Positions 55,355-64,000 of a stretch of 64,000 nucleotides of DNA are shown in pieces. The stretch spans positions 1 through 64,000 of the forward strand of contig CAVRYH010000002.1 of NCBI GenBank assembly GCA_963725395.1, in the 5' to 3' direction. The notes below the pieces were generated by a model, which worked only from the letters and a program-made list of their open reading frames with translations, searched no databases and had not been told where the DNA came from. Each line of letters opens with the position of its first letter. The first letter of the stretch is position 1. Origin of the DNA: Bog-756 sp963725395 (lineage in GTDB: Bacteria > Actinomycetota > Acidimicrobiia > Acidimicrobiales > RAAP-2). A program made the position numbers and the translations under genes.

Positions 55355-56214
55355 CCACCGCCACCGATCGCACCACTGACCTGCTGGCATCACCGCCGGC
55401 TCCCGTCGACGACCGGTGCCGGGTCGACCTCCGGGACCGGCTCGTGACGGCCCTGGCTCCGCAGATGGAACAGCTGCCACCGGGCGATCAGGTGGTGGTC
55501 GACCTGGCGTTGCTGCGAACGGCCCGGACGGATCCGTCCCCCGTGGCCCGCAACGACGAACCTTTCGCGTGGAAGCCGGCTTTCGTCCGACGTTCGCTGG
55601 GCCTGGCGGTGGTGAGGACCTGTGTCGCCGGTCGGTTCCGGACGCCGGCCGACGCGATCGGACCGGTGGCGTCCGAGGCGGTGGAGGAGTGGAGCCGGAC
55701 CGGCTGGAGGACCTTCCATTGGGAGCCCTGGCTCGCCGGTCTGGCGCCCGGGGCCCGGGCCAGCGTGCTGGCCGACGCCCTCACTTGGGCCACGGCGCTC
55801 TGGTCCTCCTTCGACTGGGACGCGTTCCCGGCCCTTCCCCAGATCGGTGGGGCCGACGACCAGTGGGTCTGCCCGGCGGTGCGGACGATGCGGTTGAAGG
55901 CACGGGCCGAGCTCCGTGTCCCCCTGGTCGGAGCACCGGGCGACTGTTCGCCACCGGGTCCCGCGCTGATCTCGGTGTCGAGCGGTTGCCCCGGAAACGG
56001 CTGGGCCGAGGCGCTGGCCTATCTCGCGCTGGTCGCCGGCCTCCGCTCCCCGGCTCGACCGGTGCCGTCGCGCGTGTTGGGCCTGTGGCCCGACGCCGGG
56101 CTGCACTTGACCGTGGAGATCGACCCGGAGGTGCTCGGCCGGGCCGTCGACGGGCTGGTGGCCACAGTGTCCGCCGTGGTCGGTGCTCGATCGGCGCCGT
56201 CCCCGGCCCCGTAG
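55351..56214 (+). CDS. Unknown protein coupled to the nuclease-like gene
   Basis: The protein has 287 residues from a GTG that overlaps the upstream stop (GTGA); a GTG at 55345 is also possible. I recognise no family. It has no signal peptide or membrane helix, is rich in Trp in the middle (W-R-T-F-H-W-E-P-W), and contains a C-P-A-V stretch. Tight coupling suggests it works with the PD-(D/E)XK-like protein. Confidence 0.7.
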   Translation: MTTATDRTTDLLASPPAPVDDRCRVDLRDRLVTALAPQMEQLPPGDQVVVDLALLRTARTDPSPVARNDEPFAWKPAFVRRSLGLAVVRTCVAGRFRTPADAIGPVASEAVEEWSRTGWRTFHWEPWLAGLAPGARASVLADALTWATALWSSFDWDAFPALPQIGGADDQWVCPAVRTMRLKARAELRVPLVGAPGDCSPPGPALISVSSGCPGNGWAEALAYLALVAGLRSPARPVPSRVLGLWPDAGLHLTVEIDPEVLGRAVDGLVATVSAVVGARSAPSPAP

Positions 56215-56215
56215 T

Positions 56216-56244
56216 GCCGGCGACCGGCCATCCCGGTCGCCGGC
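56216..56244. terminator. Strong hairpin between convergent genes
   Basis: A perfect 12-bp stem (GCCGGCGACCGG and CCGGTCGCCGGC) with a 5-base loop starts just after one stop codon and before another. It is the best terminator candidate in the window, usable in both directions. Confidence 0.7.
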
Positions 56245-56251
56245 ATGCAGG

Positions 56252-56268
56252 GTCCCGAGAGTCGGGAC
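56252..56268. terminator. Second small hairpin next to the acyl-CoA synthetase stop
   Basis: GTCCCGA and TCGGGAC with a 3-base loop lie directly after the stop codon of the minus-strand gene. Confidence 0.4.
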
Positions 56269-57894
56269 TCAAAAGAGGGCCTTGGCCGCCTTGGTGTCGG
56301 GTTTTCCCGCCGCGGTGAGAGGGATGGTCTCCACGACGAGGAGTTGCCGGGGGACCTTGTAGCCGGCGATGTGAATGCGGCAGTGGGCCTGCAGGTCTTC
56401 GAGCGCCGGGGCGGTGGCGCCCCGCTTCGGATGGACCACAACCGCCACACGCTCACCGAAGCGGTCATCGGGCAGACCCACCACGATGGCGTCGAATACG
56501 GCGGGGTGCGACTTGACCGCGGCCTCGACCTCCTCGGGGAAGATCTTCTCCCCTCCCGAGTTGATCGAGGCCGACCCCCGTCCGTGCACGACGATCGTGC
56601 CGTCGTTGTCCACCGAGGCCAGGTCACCGGGGACCGACCAGCGAACGCCGCCGGCGTCGATCGGGAAGGTGGCCGCCGTCTTGACCTCGTCCTTGTAGTA
56701 GCCGATGGGGATCCGCCCGGTTCGGGCGAGGCGGCCGATCCTGCCGTCGCCGGGCGTGAGGGGCACCAGGTCGTCGTCCAGCACCGAGGTGTCCTCGCTC
56801 ATCACGAACCGGGGCCCGGTGGCGCCGATCTCCACCGCTCCCTGGGCGCCGCTCTCACTGGAGCCGAACCGGTCCATGACCATGACATCGGGAAGCAACT
56901 GGGCCAGCTCCTGTTTGACCGTCGAGGAGAGCATGGCGCCGCCGGAGCCGATGATCACTAGGCTCGATACGTCGTAGGTCCCCCGCTCGGCCGACGCCAG
57001 GGCGTCGGCCAGGGGGCGGGCCATGGCATCACCCACCAGGCCGATGGACATCACCCCCTCGTCCCCGACCAGGCGCCACAGCGCGTCGGGATCGTAGCGG
57101 TGGTCGGTGTAGAGGACGGCTGTCCCTCCCATCATGAACGCGTTCCACATGACCCACTGGGCGTTGCCATGCATCAGCGGGCCGACCACCAGCATCACCA
57201 CCCGCCCCGATTCGTCCGGGTTGAGCCGGCAGGCCAGCTCCTCTGCCTCGCCGATCGGTTCGGAGCCCCAGCCCCCACCGCCCATGGCCGCGAAGAAGAT
57301 GTCCTCCTGTCGCCACAGCACGCCCTTGGGCATGCCGGTGGTCCCGCCCGTGTACAGCACGTAGATGTCGTCGGGCGACCTTGGGCCGAAGTCACGCTCG
57401 GGCGATGCGTCGGCCATCGCCGCCTCGTAGGGCACGGCCTCGTGGCGCAGCCACCCCATGCCTGCCGCGGCCGGTTCGGAGCCGTCCTCGATCACCACCA
57501 GCTGGAGTGAGCCGTCCGGACCGGTCTCGCCCGTCGACTCCGCCACCAGGGCTGACAGCCCCCGCTCGAACACGAGGACCTCGAGATCGGCGTTGTCGAC
57601 CACGTAGGTGAGCTCCGCGGCGACGTAGCGATAGTTGAGGTTGACGGGGACGACCCGGGCTTTGTAGCAGCCGATCATGACCTCGACCCACTCGGCCCGG
57701 TTGTAGGACAGGATCCCGACATGGGCCCCCGGGGCGACGCCGCTTGCCTCGAGGTGGTGGGCGAACCGGTTGGCCCGCTCGTCGAGCTGCCGGTAGGTGA
57801 GCCGGGTCGGGCCCGCCACCAGGGCCAGGCGGTTGGGCACCGTGTCCACCACCACCTCGAACAGGTCGGCCAGGTTGAACTGTCTCGGAGTCAT
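56269..57894 (-). CDS. Acyl-CoA synthetase (AMP-forming)
   Basis: The protein has 541 residues from an ATG with GGAGAGGG six bases upstream. ANL-family motifs are Y-T-G-G-T-T-G-M-P-K-G for ATP, F-G-S-S-E-S-G, the hinge-region G-R-G-S-A-S-I-N-S-G-G-E-K-I, and the C-terminal catalytic Lys in G-K-P-D-T-K. It activates a fatty or other carboxylic acid to its CoA thioester. It is divergent from an SDR gene, a common pair in lipid or steroid breakdown. Confidence 0.92.
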   Translation of the reverse strand: MTPRQFNLADLFEVVVDTVPNRLALVAGPTRLTYRQLDERANRFAHHLEASGVAPGAHVGILSYNRAEWVEVMIGCYKARVVPVNLNYRYVAAELTYVVDNADLEVLVFERGLSALVAESTGETGPDGSLQLVVIEDGSEPAAAGMGWLRHEAVPYEAAMADASPERDFGPRSPDDIYVLYTGGTTGMPKGVLWRQEDIFFAAMGGGGWGSEPIGEAEELACRLNPDESGRVVMLVVGPLMHGNAQWVMWNAFMMGGTAVLYTDHRYDPDALWRLVGDEGVMSIGLVGDAMARPLADALASAERGTYDVSSLVIIGSGGAMLSSTVKQELAQLLPDVMVMDRFGSSESGAQGAVEIGATGPRFVMSEDTSVLDDDLVPLTPGDGRIGRLARTGRIPIGYYKDEVKTAATFPIDAGGVRWSVPGDLASVDNDGTIVVHGRGSASINSGGEKIFPEEVEAAVKSHPAVFDAIVVGLPDDRFGERVAVVVHPKRGATAPALEDLQAHCRIHIAGYKVPRQLLVVETIPLTAAGKPDTKAAKALF

Positions 57895-58093
57895 CGCTGC
57901 CCTCTCCTTCCTTCTCGTTCCGCCCCACGGCACCGGTGGGCCCGGGGACGGCTGCCGGCCCTCACCGTCAACTCAGAATGCACGGCGACCGCCCCCACTC
58001 GTAGCATGCTGGCGCCGGTCGGACACTCTGTAGCACGTCCCCCGCGGTGGGGGAATGCCGTGGACGGCCAGCGGAGCAAGGAGGATCGATCTC

Positions 58094-58957
58094 GTGGGGA
58101 ACGCAACCGGCAACCAGGGCATCGCCGGACTGTCGGCGTTGGTCACCGGCGGAGGCAGCGGGATCGGCCTCGGCGCAGCCGTCCGGCTGGTGAGGGACGG
58201 TGCCCATGTCACCATCTGCGGTCGCACCGAGGAGCGTCTCCGCACGGCGGTCGCCACCCTCGATGCCGTGGCCGCCGAGGAGCGGGATGCGGGACGGAGG
58301 GGCACCGCCGCCTACGTCGTCGCCGACGTGACCGTGGAGGACGAGATCGCCGCCGCGGTGGCCGCTGCCGCTTCGGAACGCGGTCGACTCGACATCCTGT
58401 TCGCCAATGCCGGAGGGGCTATGCACATGGGCCCGATCACGACCGCCGAAGTCTCCCAGGTACGGGCCACCGTCGACCTCAACCTCGTCGGCACCTTCTT
58501 GTGCATCAAGCACGGCGCCCCGCTGATGGCTGCCGGCGTCGGCCAAGGGGTCGACGGAGGCCCCGCCCCCGGGGGTTCAATCGTCGGCATGTCCTCGGGT
58601 GCCGGGGCCTTTCCCCACCGGTACCTGTGGGCCTACGGGTCGGCCAAGGCGGGCATCGACGCGCTGTGCCGCTACGCGGCCGAGGAACTGGGCGGGACCG
58701 GCGTGCGGGTCAACTCGGTCCAGCCGGGGATCGTGGACGACGAACTCATGGCGCCGATCACCGCCGGAGGACCGCTGCTCGACGACTACCTGGCCGAGAT
58801 GCCGATCAGCCGCCTGGGCACGGTCGAGGACATCGCCGCTGCGGTCCGCTTCCTGGCCGGGCCGGAGTCGGGATGGACTACCGGGGTGAACCTGCCCGTC
58901 GACGGTGGCCACCACCTGCGCCGGGGGGCCAACTACGGGCTGCTGCTGGGGGAGTAG
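58094..58957 (+). CDS. Short-chain dehydrogenase/reductase
   Basis: The protein has 287 residues from a GTG with AAGGAGG eight bases upstream. The Rossmann motif is T-G-G-G-S-G-I-G, with N-A-G-G, the catalytic Ser in G-M-S-S-G and Y-G-S-A-K with the catalytic Tyr and Lys. The C-terminal V-D-G-G-H is typical. It oxidises or reduces an alcohol/ketone with NAD(P). It sits opposite the acyl-CoA synthetase across a 199-bp divergent promoter region. Confidence 0.92.
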   Translation: MGNATGNQGIAGLSALVTGGGSGIGLGAAVRLVRDGAHVTICGRTEERLRTAVATLDAVAAEERDAGRRGTAAYVVADVTVEDEIAAAVAAAASERGRLDILFANAGGAMHMGPITTAEVSQVRATVDLNLVGTFLCIKHGAPLMAAGVGQGVDGGPAPGGSIVGMSSGAGAFPHRYLWAYGSAKAGIDALCRYAAEELGGTGVRVNSVQPGIVDDELMAPITAGGPLLDDYLAEMPISRLGTVEDIAAAVRFLAGPESGWTTGVNLPVDGGHHLRRGANYGLLLGE

Positions 58958-59032
58958 ACGGGGTCCGGCCGAATCCGAATGCCGGCCCGTGGGCGGTAGC
59001 GTCGGGCCGATGAGAAGCAGCCAGGGCCGCTG

Positions 59033-60895
59033 ATGCCCGGCCTGGGAGCCCCACCGGGTACTGGAAATTCGACGGTCATCGCCGCGTTCCACCACGCGCT
59101 CGTGAGCCAGGGCGCACTGATCCTCCTGGTCGGTGTCGTGCTCCTCGTGACCTGGAATGCCCTGCGGTCGTTCCAGTACCGGAGGGCGGTGGCCCGGGGC
59201 GAGACCTATCCGCCCCGGCCCACGACGCTCGGGCGGGAGCCCACCGCCCGGCGTGCGCTGAGGATCGGGTTCGGCCTTCTCTGGATCGTCGACGGTCTGC
59301 TCCAGCTGCAGCCGGGCATGCCTCTCGGTGTGCCTCCGGACGTCCTGCAGTCGTCTTCCTCCGGCGCCCCCGGATGGGTGCAGGGTCTGGTCGGGTTCGG
59401 GGTGACCACCTGGTCGCGCCACCCGACCGAGGCGGCGGCCGCGGCGGTCTGGATCGAGTTGGGCATCGGGGTGTGCCTGCTGGTGGCTCCACGGGGCCGT
59501 TGGTCGCGGTCGGCCGCAGTGGTCAGCATGGCTTGGGGTCTCGTGGTGTGGATCTTCGCCCAGTCGTTCGGAGGGATCTTCTCGCCTGGTCTCTCCCTGT
59601 TGTCGGGGGCGCCGGGCGCGGTGCTGTTCTACGTCGTCGCCGGAGGGCTGGTCGCCCTGCCCGAGCGGTCCTGGTCCACCAGGGAGTTGGGTCACACCGT
59701 CCTCGGGTCCCTCGGCGTCTTCATCCTGGTGATGGCCGGCCTGCAGGCGTGGCCGGGTCGGGGATTCTGGCAGGGCAGCGCCGCGGGAGAGCCGGGGACT
59801 CTGGCCGGTCTGGTGAGACAGAAGGCCGGCACGCCCCAGCCGCACGTCCTCTCGTCGCTCGTGTCCTCGTTCGCCTCGTTCGACCAGGCCCACGGCGGGG
59901 CGGTCAACCTCGTCGTCGTGGTGGCGCTGGCCGCCATCGGGCTGGCTCTCGTGTGGGGGGGCAGGCTCACGCTCCCCGCCCTGGTGGCCCTGGCGGTCTT
60001 CGGTGTGGCTGACTGGATCCTCGTCGAGGACATGGGGATCTGGGGGGGGACGGGCACCAGTCCGGGTTCGATGCTCCCGCTCCTCCTCCTGGCCGCCGGC
60101 GGCTACCTGGCCGTCGTCCGCGTCCCCGAGACGGTCGACGCGGCGGCGGCCGTCCCGCGTCCCGCACCCGAACCCGCGGTCGCCCCACCCCCTTCCGACC
60201 GGCCGGCGGCGCCCCGACCCTGGTGGGATCGTCTGGACCCGGGATACGCCGGTCGGGTCCTCGCCACCATCGGGGCCGTGGTCATCGTGCTCGTCGGCAC
60301 CGCTCCGATGGTGTCGGCCTCCCTCAATTCCGACACCGACACCCTGCTCACCGAATCGGTCAACGGCCCCCCAACGGTGATCGACGGTCAAGCACCCGCG
60401 TTCCACCTCGTCGACCAGAGTGGGCAGCCCGTGGCCCTCTCCGACCTCCGGGGCTACACGGTGGCCCTCACCTTCCTCGACCCGGTGTGCACCACCGACT
60501 GCCCGACGATCGCCCGGGAGTTCCAGGAGACCAGCCAGTTGCTTGGTGCCTCGGCCAGCGACGTCCGCTTCGTCGCCGTCGTCGCCAATCCCCTCTACAC
60601 CTCGGTGGCCGCGGTGGACTCGTTCGACAGCGAGGAGCACCTCGACACCCAGCCCAACTGGTTGTTCCTCACCGGCTCGAGATCGAGCCTCGAAAACGTG
60701 TGGGGCGACTACGGTGTCTCCGCCTCCATCGATCCGGCCGGTGGCATGGTCGACCACTCCGACGTCACCTACGTCATCGACACTCGCGGCGACACCCGCA
60801 GGGCGATCGAGTCGGACCCGGGCGACGGGCAAGCCGACAGCTCCTCGTTCTCGAGCCTGCTGGCTCAGCAGATCACCCAAGTCATGCAGTCGTGA
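59033..60895 (+). CDS. Fusion of a multi-helix membrane domain and a SCO1/SenC domain
   Basis: The protein has 620 residues. The first 400 form about eight membrane segments, probably DoxX-like in part. A proline-rich linker and one more helix follow, then from about residue 435 a thioredoxin-fold SCO1 domain. Its copper site is visible: D-P-V-C-T-T-D-C (C-x3-C) and a distal His in V-D-H-S-D-V. SCO proteins load copper into cytochrome c oxidase subunit II. A seven-codon leader frame overlaps the start (TGATG). CtaG lies downstream, supporting oxidase assembly. Confidence 0.85.
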   Translation: MPGLGAPPGTGNSTVIAAFHHALVSQGALILLVGVVLLVTWNALRSFQYRRAVARGETYPPRPTTLGREPTARRALRIGFGLLWIVDGLLQLQPGMPLGVPPDVLQSSSSGAPGWVQGLVGFGVTTWSRHPTEAAAAAVWIELGIGVCLLVAPRGRWSRSAAVVSMAWGLVVWIFAQSFGGIFSPGLSLLSGAPGAVLFYVVAGGLVALPERSWSTRELGHTVLGSLGVFILVMAGLQAWPGRGFWQGSAAGEPGTLAGLVRQKAGTPQPHVLSSLVSSFASFDQAHGGAVNLVVVVALAAIGLALVWGGRLTLPALVALAVFGVADWILVEDMGIWGGTGTSPGSMLPLLLLAAGGYLAVVRVPETVDAAAAVPRPAPEPAVAPPPSDRPAAPRPWWDRLDPGYAGRVLATIGAVVIVLVGTAPMVSASLNSDTDTLLTESVNGPPTVIDGQAPAFHLVDQSGQPVALSDLRGYTVALTFLDPVCTTDCPTIAREFQETSQLLGASASDVRFVAVVANPLYTSVAAVDSFDSEEHLDTQPNWLFLTGSRSSLENVWGDYGVSASIDPAGGMVDHSDVTYVIDTRGDTRRAIESDPGDGQADSSSFSSLLAQQITQVMQS

Positions 60896-62085
60896 GGGGT
60901 CGGGCACTGGCGGTCCTCGCCGCCGTGGCCCTCGTCGTGGTGGTGGCCGTCGTCGTCGTGTCGAGGGTGGGGAGCGCCCCGGCGGCCGACACCGTCGCGA
61001 CCCGTGCCACGGGCCTCCCGCTCATCGCGTCGAGCACCACCGGCCCCCAGTCCTCGGTGATCCTGCCCATGGGCCATCTCGACGATCCCGTGAACACGTT
61101 CTGGCAGCTGTTCCTGCGCCCCACCGGCTCGGCGAACTGGTTGCTCCGCACCCCACCGGGTGTGGCGACCAACGGGGGGTTGGTGGCCGCCACCTCGGGG
61201 CAGCGTCCGCTGACGGCCGGATTCCTCATCTCGCAGAACCTGACGTTCTCGCCGCTGGCCCGCACCGTGACCGGCGGCGCCAGCTGGTCGACGGGCCAGC
61301 TCCCCGACCCGCTGGCCGGAAGCCCCGACGACCTGGCCGTGGCCCCGGACGGGAACCTCCTGGCCCTGGTGGCCCGGGACGGCCAGACCGTCCTCTCCAG
61401 CCCGGGGGGCCTGTCGTCGTGGGCCCCGGTCGTTGCCACCGGGTCCCTCGCCCGCTCGTCTCGGGGCTGCCCAGTGGCCGCCGTCACCGCGGTGGCCTTC
61501 CTCCCAACCGGCGCGCCGTTGCTCGGGGCCACCTGCGGGACGGGCGATCGACTGGGCCTCCTGTCCGCGACCGGCCCGCAGCGGTCTCGCCGGTGGGAGA
61601 ACGTGGGGCCGTTGCTGCCCGAGGGCTCCGGCCCAGTCGACGGGTCGTCGGTGGTGCGCCTCGATGCGACCGCCGAGGGGGACGCAGGGCTGGCCGATGC
61701 ACGCGCCGGCTCGTCCCGATCGCTGATCGCCTTTTGGGGTGGCGACCCACCCGACCGGTGGATCCTCTCCCCGCGCCTGCCGGTCCCGTCGGGATGGACG
61801 GTCACCGCCACCGGGGTCGGTGGTGGAGGTGGCCAGGCGATGACGGTGCTGCTGGGCGCCGGCGCCGATCGACGACTGGTGGCGGTCGGCGGGCCCAACG
61901 GGTCTTGGGTCACGCTCCCGACGCCACCCCCGGGCACCGGTGCGGTCGCCACGGTCGGCGCGGAGACCGACGCCTTCGTGGTCTCCGGATCGAACCTCAC
62001 CGTCTGGGTGCTCCCCTCGGGCTCGACGCGGTGGACGCGCTCGGCCCGTATCGCGGTTCCCATTCCCTACGGATCCTCCTCGTGA
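60892..62085 (+). CDS. Secreted or membrane-anchored protein of unknown function
   Basis: The protein has 397 residues. The GTG overlaps the upstream stop (GTGA). One N-terminal helix (V-L-A-A-V-A-L-V-V-V-V-A) is a signal or anchor; the rest is exported. Repeated G-x-S-W and S-P-D-D-L-A-V-A-P-D-G-N-L units resemble beta-propeller blades (BNR/sialidase-like). Its place between SCO1 and CtaG genes suggests a role at the cytochrome oxidase, but I do not recognise the family. Confidence 0.75.
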   Translation: MRGRALAVLAAVALVVVVAVVVVSRVGSAPAADTVATRATGLPLIASSTTGPQSSVILPMGHLDDPVNTFWQLFLRPTGSANWLLRTPPGVATNGGLVAATSGQRPLTAGFLISQNLTFSPLARTVTGGASWSTGQLPDPLAGSPDDLAVAPDGNLLALVARDGQTVLSSPGGLSSWAPVVATGSLARSSRGCPVAAVTAVAFLPTGAPLLGATCGTGDRLGLLSATGPQRSRRWENVGPLLPEGSGPVDGSSVVRLDATAEGDAGLADARAGSSRSLIAFWGGDPPDRWILSPRLPVPSGWTVTATGVGGGGGQAMTVLLGAGADRRLVAVGGPNGSWVTLPTPPPGTGAVATVGAETDAFVVSGSNLTVWVLPSGSTRWTRSARIAVPIPYGSSS

Positions 62086-62139
62086 GGAGGCTGTCGCGCC
62101 CGGTGGGTAGAGTGATCCCGGTGCTGGGAACGTGAGTTG

Positions 62140-63006
62140 ATGCTGTTACCGCCGATGTGGCAGATCACCCCGATCGGGGTCGTCGCCGTCGTCGTCGGGA
62201 TCGCCCACGAGGTGGGGCTGAGGCGCCTCGCGGTCCGCCAGATCGAGGCCCACCGTCGTCAGACCCGGCGTCGGAGCCTGGGGTTCTATGCCGGACTGGT
62301 CGTCCTCGCCGTCGTGGCCTCCGGCCCGCTCGAACGGTGGGCGATGCCCTGGTTGAGCATCCACATGGTCATCCATGTGTTCGAGATGTTCTACATACCG
62401 CCCCTGCTCGTCCTCGGAGGGGCCCGGGTCCCCCTGCAGTTCAGCCTGCCCGTCGAGGTCCGCCGGAGGGTGCTCACCTCCTACTACCGCGGTCCGGGGT
62501 GGGCGTGGTTGCGGACCTCACTCCGGTTCGTCTGCCGCCCGGTGGTCGCCATCGTGGTGTTCAACGGGGTGATGGTGCTCTGGCACGTGCCCGCGGTCTT
62601 CGACTGGGCCTCGTGGAACGACGGAGTGATGAACTGGCTGATGGGTCCCAGCTTCGTGGTCACCGGCTACCTCTTCTGGCGGATCATCCTTCCGTCCCAT
62701 CCGTCTCCGCCCCGAGGCTCGCCCCTGGTCCAGGTGGCCGCCATCGTGGTGACGGCATTCGAGATGGTCGTCCTGGCCATGGCGTTGGCCATCTTCACCA
62801 AGACGCCCTGGTACTCGATGAACGTGCTGATGGACGGGCCGGTCGCCGCCCTTCGGGACCAGCGCTGGGCCGCGGCCATCCTGTGGATGTGCGGCGACTT
62901 CTGGGCCATCCCCGCGCTGGTGCTCGTGATCCACCGGGTCAACACCTCGACCGAGGGCGGCATCTCGGCATCGTTCGAACGGGCCCTGGGCCGGGTGGCG
63001 GGCTGA
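62140..63006 (+). CDS. ctaG: Cytochrome c oxidase assembly factor CtaG (caa3 type)
   Basis: The protein has 288 residues with seven or so membrane helices. The frame opens with a TTG at 62137 just before the ATG. Conserved features of the CtaG_Bsu family are H-M-V-I-H-V-F-E-M, L-W-H-V-P-A-V-F-D and the final M-C-G-D-F-W-A-I-P. The family helps form active caa3 oxidase, possibly handling copper. It follows the SCO1 fusion, so this is an oxidase maturation cluster. Confidence 0.88.
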   Translation: MLLPPMWQITPIGVVAVVVGIAHEVGLRRLAVRQIEAHRRQTRRRSLGFYAGLVVLAVVASGPLERWAMPWLSIHMVIHVFEMFYIPPLLVLGGARVPLQFSLPVEVRRRVLTSYYRGPGWAWLRTSLRFVCRPVVAIVVFNGVMVLWHVPAVFDWASWNDGVMNWLMGPSFVVTGYLFWRIILPSHPSPPRGSPLVQVAAIVVTAFEMVVLAMALAIFTKTPWYSMNVLMDGPVAALRDQRWAAAILWMCGDFWAIPALVLVIHRVNTSTEGGISASFERALGRVAG

Positions 63007-63029
63007 GCCCTTTCCCTGGGGCGAAGGGC
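63007..63029. terminator. Hairpin between convergent genes
   Basis: GCCCTT and AAGGGC (loop 11) follow the ctaG stop and precede the stop of the minus-strand gene. Confidence 0.45.
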
Positions 63030-63037
63030 GGGTTCCC

Positions 63038-63535
63038 TCAGTCCGGCGCCCCGTCCTCGGCGGCTTCTGCCGCCTCCCTCTGCCGCAGATAGTGGTTCCA
63101 CGCGCTCAGGTCCTCGTCCCCGGCCGACCCCTCGACGAGCGGCCGCTCCTCCCGGGCCGGGTCGACACGGGCAGTCACCTCGGTCGCCGCGTGTGGTCCG
63201 GGTTCCGGCGCCCCGGTCGGTGCTGCCGGCCTCCGCCGGTCATGGCCGTTGAGCAGGCTCCACCACATGTAGAGGGCGAACCCGGCGAACACCGGCCACT
63301 CAAAGACGTAGAGCCAGCTGAAGGTGTGGCCCCCCAGGGCGCGCAGCAGCTCGAAGATGAAGGCTCCGACGCACAGCGCCAACCCGGCGGCCAGGGTGAG
63401 GTGGAGCCGGATGGCGTCCCCGCCGGTGAGTCTTCCCGTCCCCCCGCCGGAGGAGTCGGGTGGAGGGCCGCCGCCAGCCCCGTCAGGGGGACCGGACTCG
63501 TCGCCCGAGATGGGCGATGGCTGGGACCGTGCCAC
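63038..63535 (-). CDS. Small membrane protein of unknown function
   Basis: The protein has 165 residues from a GTG preceded by AAGGTGG. A disordered Gly/Pro-rich N-terminus is followed by two membrane helices (L-T-L-A-A-G-L-A-L-C-V and F-E-W-P-V-F-A-G-F-A-L-Y-M-W-W). A charged C-terminal tail contains W-N-x-Y-L. The pattern is that of small actinobacterial helpers near oxidase genes, but there is no proof of this. Confidence 0.7.
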   Translation of the reverse strand: MARSQPSPISGDESGPPDGAGGGPPPDSSGGGTGRLTGGDAIRLHLTLAAGLALCVGAFIFELLRALGGHTFSWLYVFEWPVFAGFALYMWWSLLNGHDRRRPAAPTGAPEPGPHAATEVTARVDPAREERPLVEGSAGDEDLSAWNHYLRQREAAEAAEDGAPD

Positions 63536-63777
63536 CCCTGCCACCTTACCGATCCGATGCGGCGCGACCCTCCCGGCCCGACGCAGGATCCACTGTCCAG
63601 ATGCAGGCACAACGGGGACGAGCGGGCGGGAATCGCCGGCCGGACCACCGGCGGTTCTCCCCCTGCGGGAAAGAAAGGCTTGCTACGGTGTCCGCTGGGA
63701 GCTAGACCCTGTCCGGGAGTTCGTTAATTATTCGTAAACTTCTGAGGTTCCGGTAGTACGAAGTGGAAGTGGGGAAC

Positions 63778-64000
63778 ATGGCCGAAGAATCGGTGAAGCC
63801 CGAGTCGGCCGGCGGGGCGGAGCTGGGTGACTCGGGAACCGGAGGTGACGGGCGGGTACGGCCCTGGGGCCTGATCGCCACCTTCGTGGTGGCCATCGTG
63901 GTCATCGGCGGTGTCGCCGCCTTCTTCTACTCGGAAACCTACAAGTCACCGTCAGGTACGACGGTCGCCCATCCGATCGGCACCATCGTGGTGAACGGCC
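63778..64000 (+). CDS. N-terminal part of a membrane-anchored protein, cut by window
   Basis: The ATG follows GTGGGG. The first 40 residues are acidic and soluble; one membrane helix follows (L-I-A-T-F-V-V-A-I-V-V-I-G-G-V-A-A-F-F-Y). The frame is open to the window end (74 codons). It could be a cytochrome-related anchor protein, given the oxidase genes nearby, but too little is visible. Confidence 0.6.
   Translation, partial: MAEESVKPESAGGAELGDSGTGGDGRVRPWGLIATFVVAIVVIGGVAAFFYSETYKSPSGTTVAHPIGTIVVNG

Noticed and set aside
58577..60907. 776-codon open frame on the minus strand
   Set aside because: It runs antisense to the SCO1-fusion gene, is rich in Arg, Gly, His and Gln, and has no domain or ribosome binding site. 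It is a by-product of high GC.

Overview
The window looks like a chromosomal segment of a high-GC Actinomycetota, most plausibly of the class Acidimicrobiia. This is an inference from the GC-rich third positions, many GTG starts, apparent leaderless transcripts with TANNNT -10 boxes, a mycobacteria-type glucosyl-3-phosphoglycerate synthase, a CysO-like sulfur carrier behind threonine synthase, and OtsA/OtsB. No species can be named from the sequence.

Region 1 (1 to about 36.9 kb) is a cell-envelope glycan locus. It encodes polytopic GT-C-like membrane proteins, including a paralogous pair at its two ends (2..1783 and 32461..34632). Inside are four YfhO-family paralogs, three of them in close succession (11795..19518) and one broken by a frameshift in a G-run (27029..29430). 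There are also a PTPS-related membrane protein, four acyltransferase-3 proteins, two family-2 glycosyltransferases, two SAM methyltransferases, a 2OG-Fe(II) oxygenase, two secreted lipoproteins and a membrane fatty acid desaturase. The region shows turnover: remnants lie at about 4.76-6.2 kb (two membrane genes), 32.06-32.38 kb (GtrA-like) and 37.17-37.6 kb (tail of a PTPS-related gene). The last abuts an intact IS30-family element (37609..38837) with inverted repeats and a 3-bp target duplication.

Region 2 (38.9 to 47.2 kb) is metabolic. It holds tRNA-Thr(UGU), a LytR_C-domain protein, otsB and otsA tail to tail, a TetR/MFS pair with look-alike promoter-operators, gpgS, and a SAM-I riboswitch that appears to mask the ribosome binding site of threonine synthase, which is coupled to a CysO-like carrier. 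OtsA, OtsB and GpgS point to trehalose and glucosylglycerate synthesis. The riboswitch-thrC-cysO unit is the most interesting regulatory object in the window.

Region 3 (47.2 to 64 kb) holds a P450-TetR operon with a palindromic operator, a BtuF-like protein, an EthD-like protein, a PaiB-like FMN protein, a methyltransferase, a hexapeptide acyltransferase and a patatin whose 3' ends overlap by 220 bp, a PD-(D/E)XK-like protein with a coupled unknown, an acyl-CoA synthetase divergent from an SDR, and a probable cytochrome-oxidase maturation cluster (membrane-SCO1 fusion, secreted protein, CtaG). The last gene is cut by the window edge.
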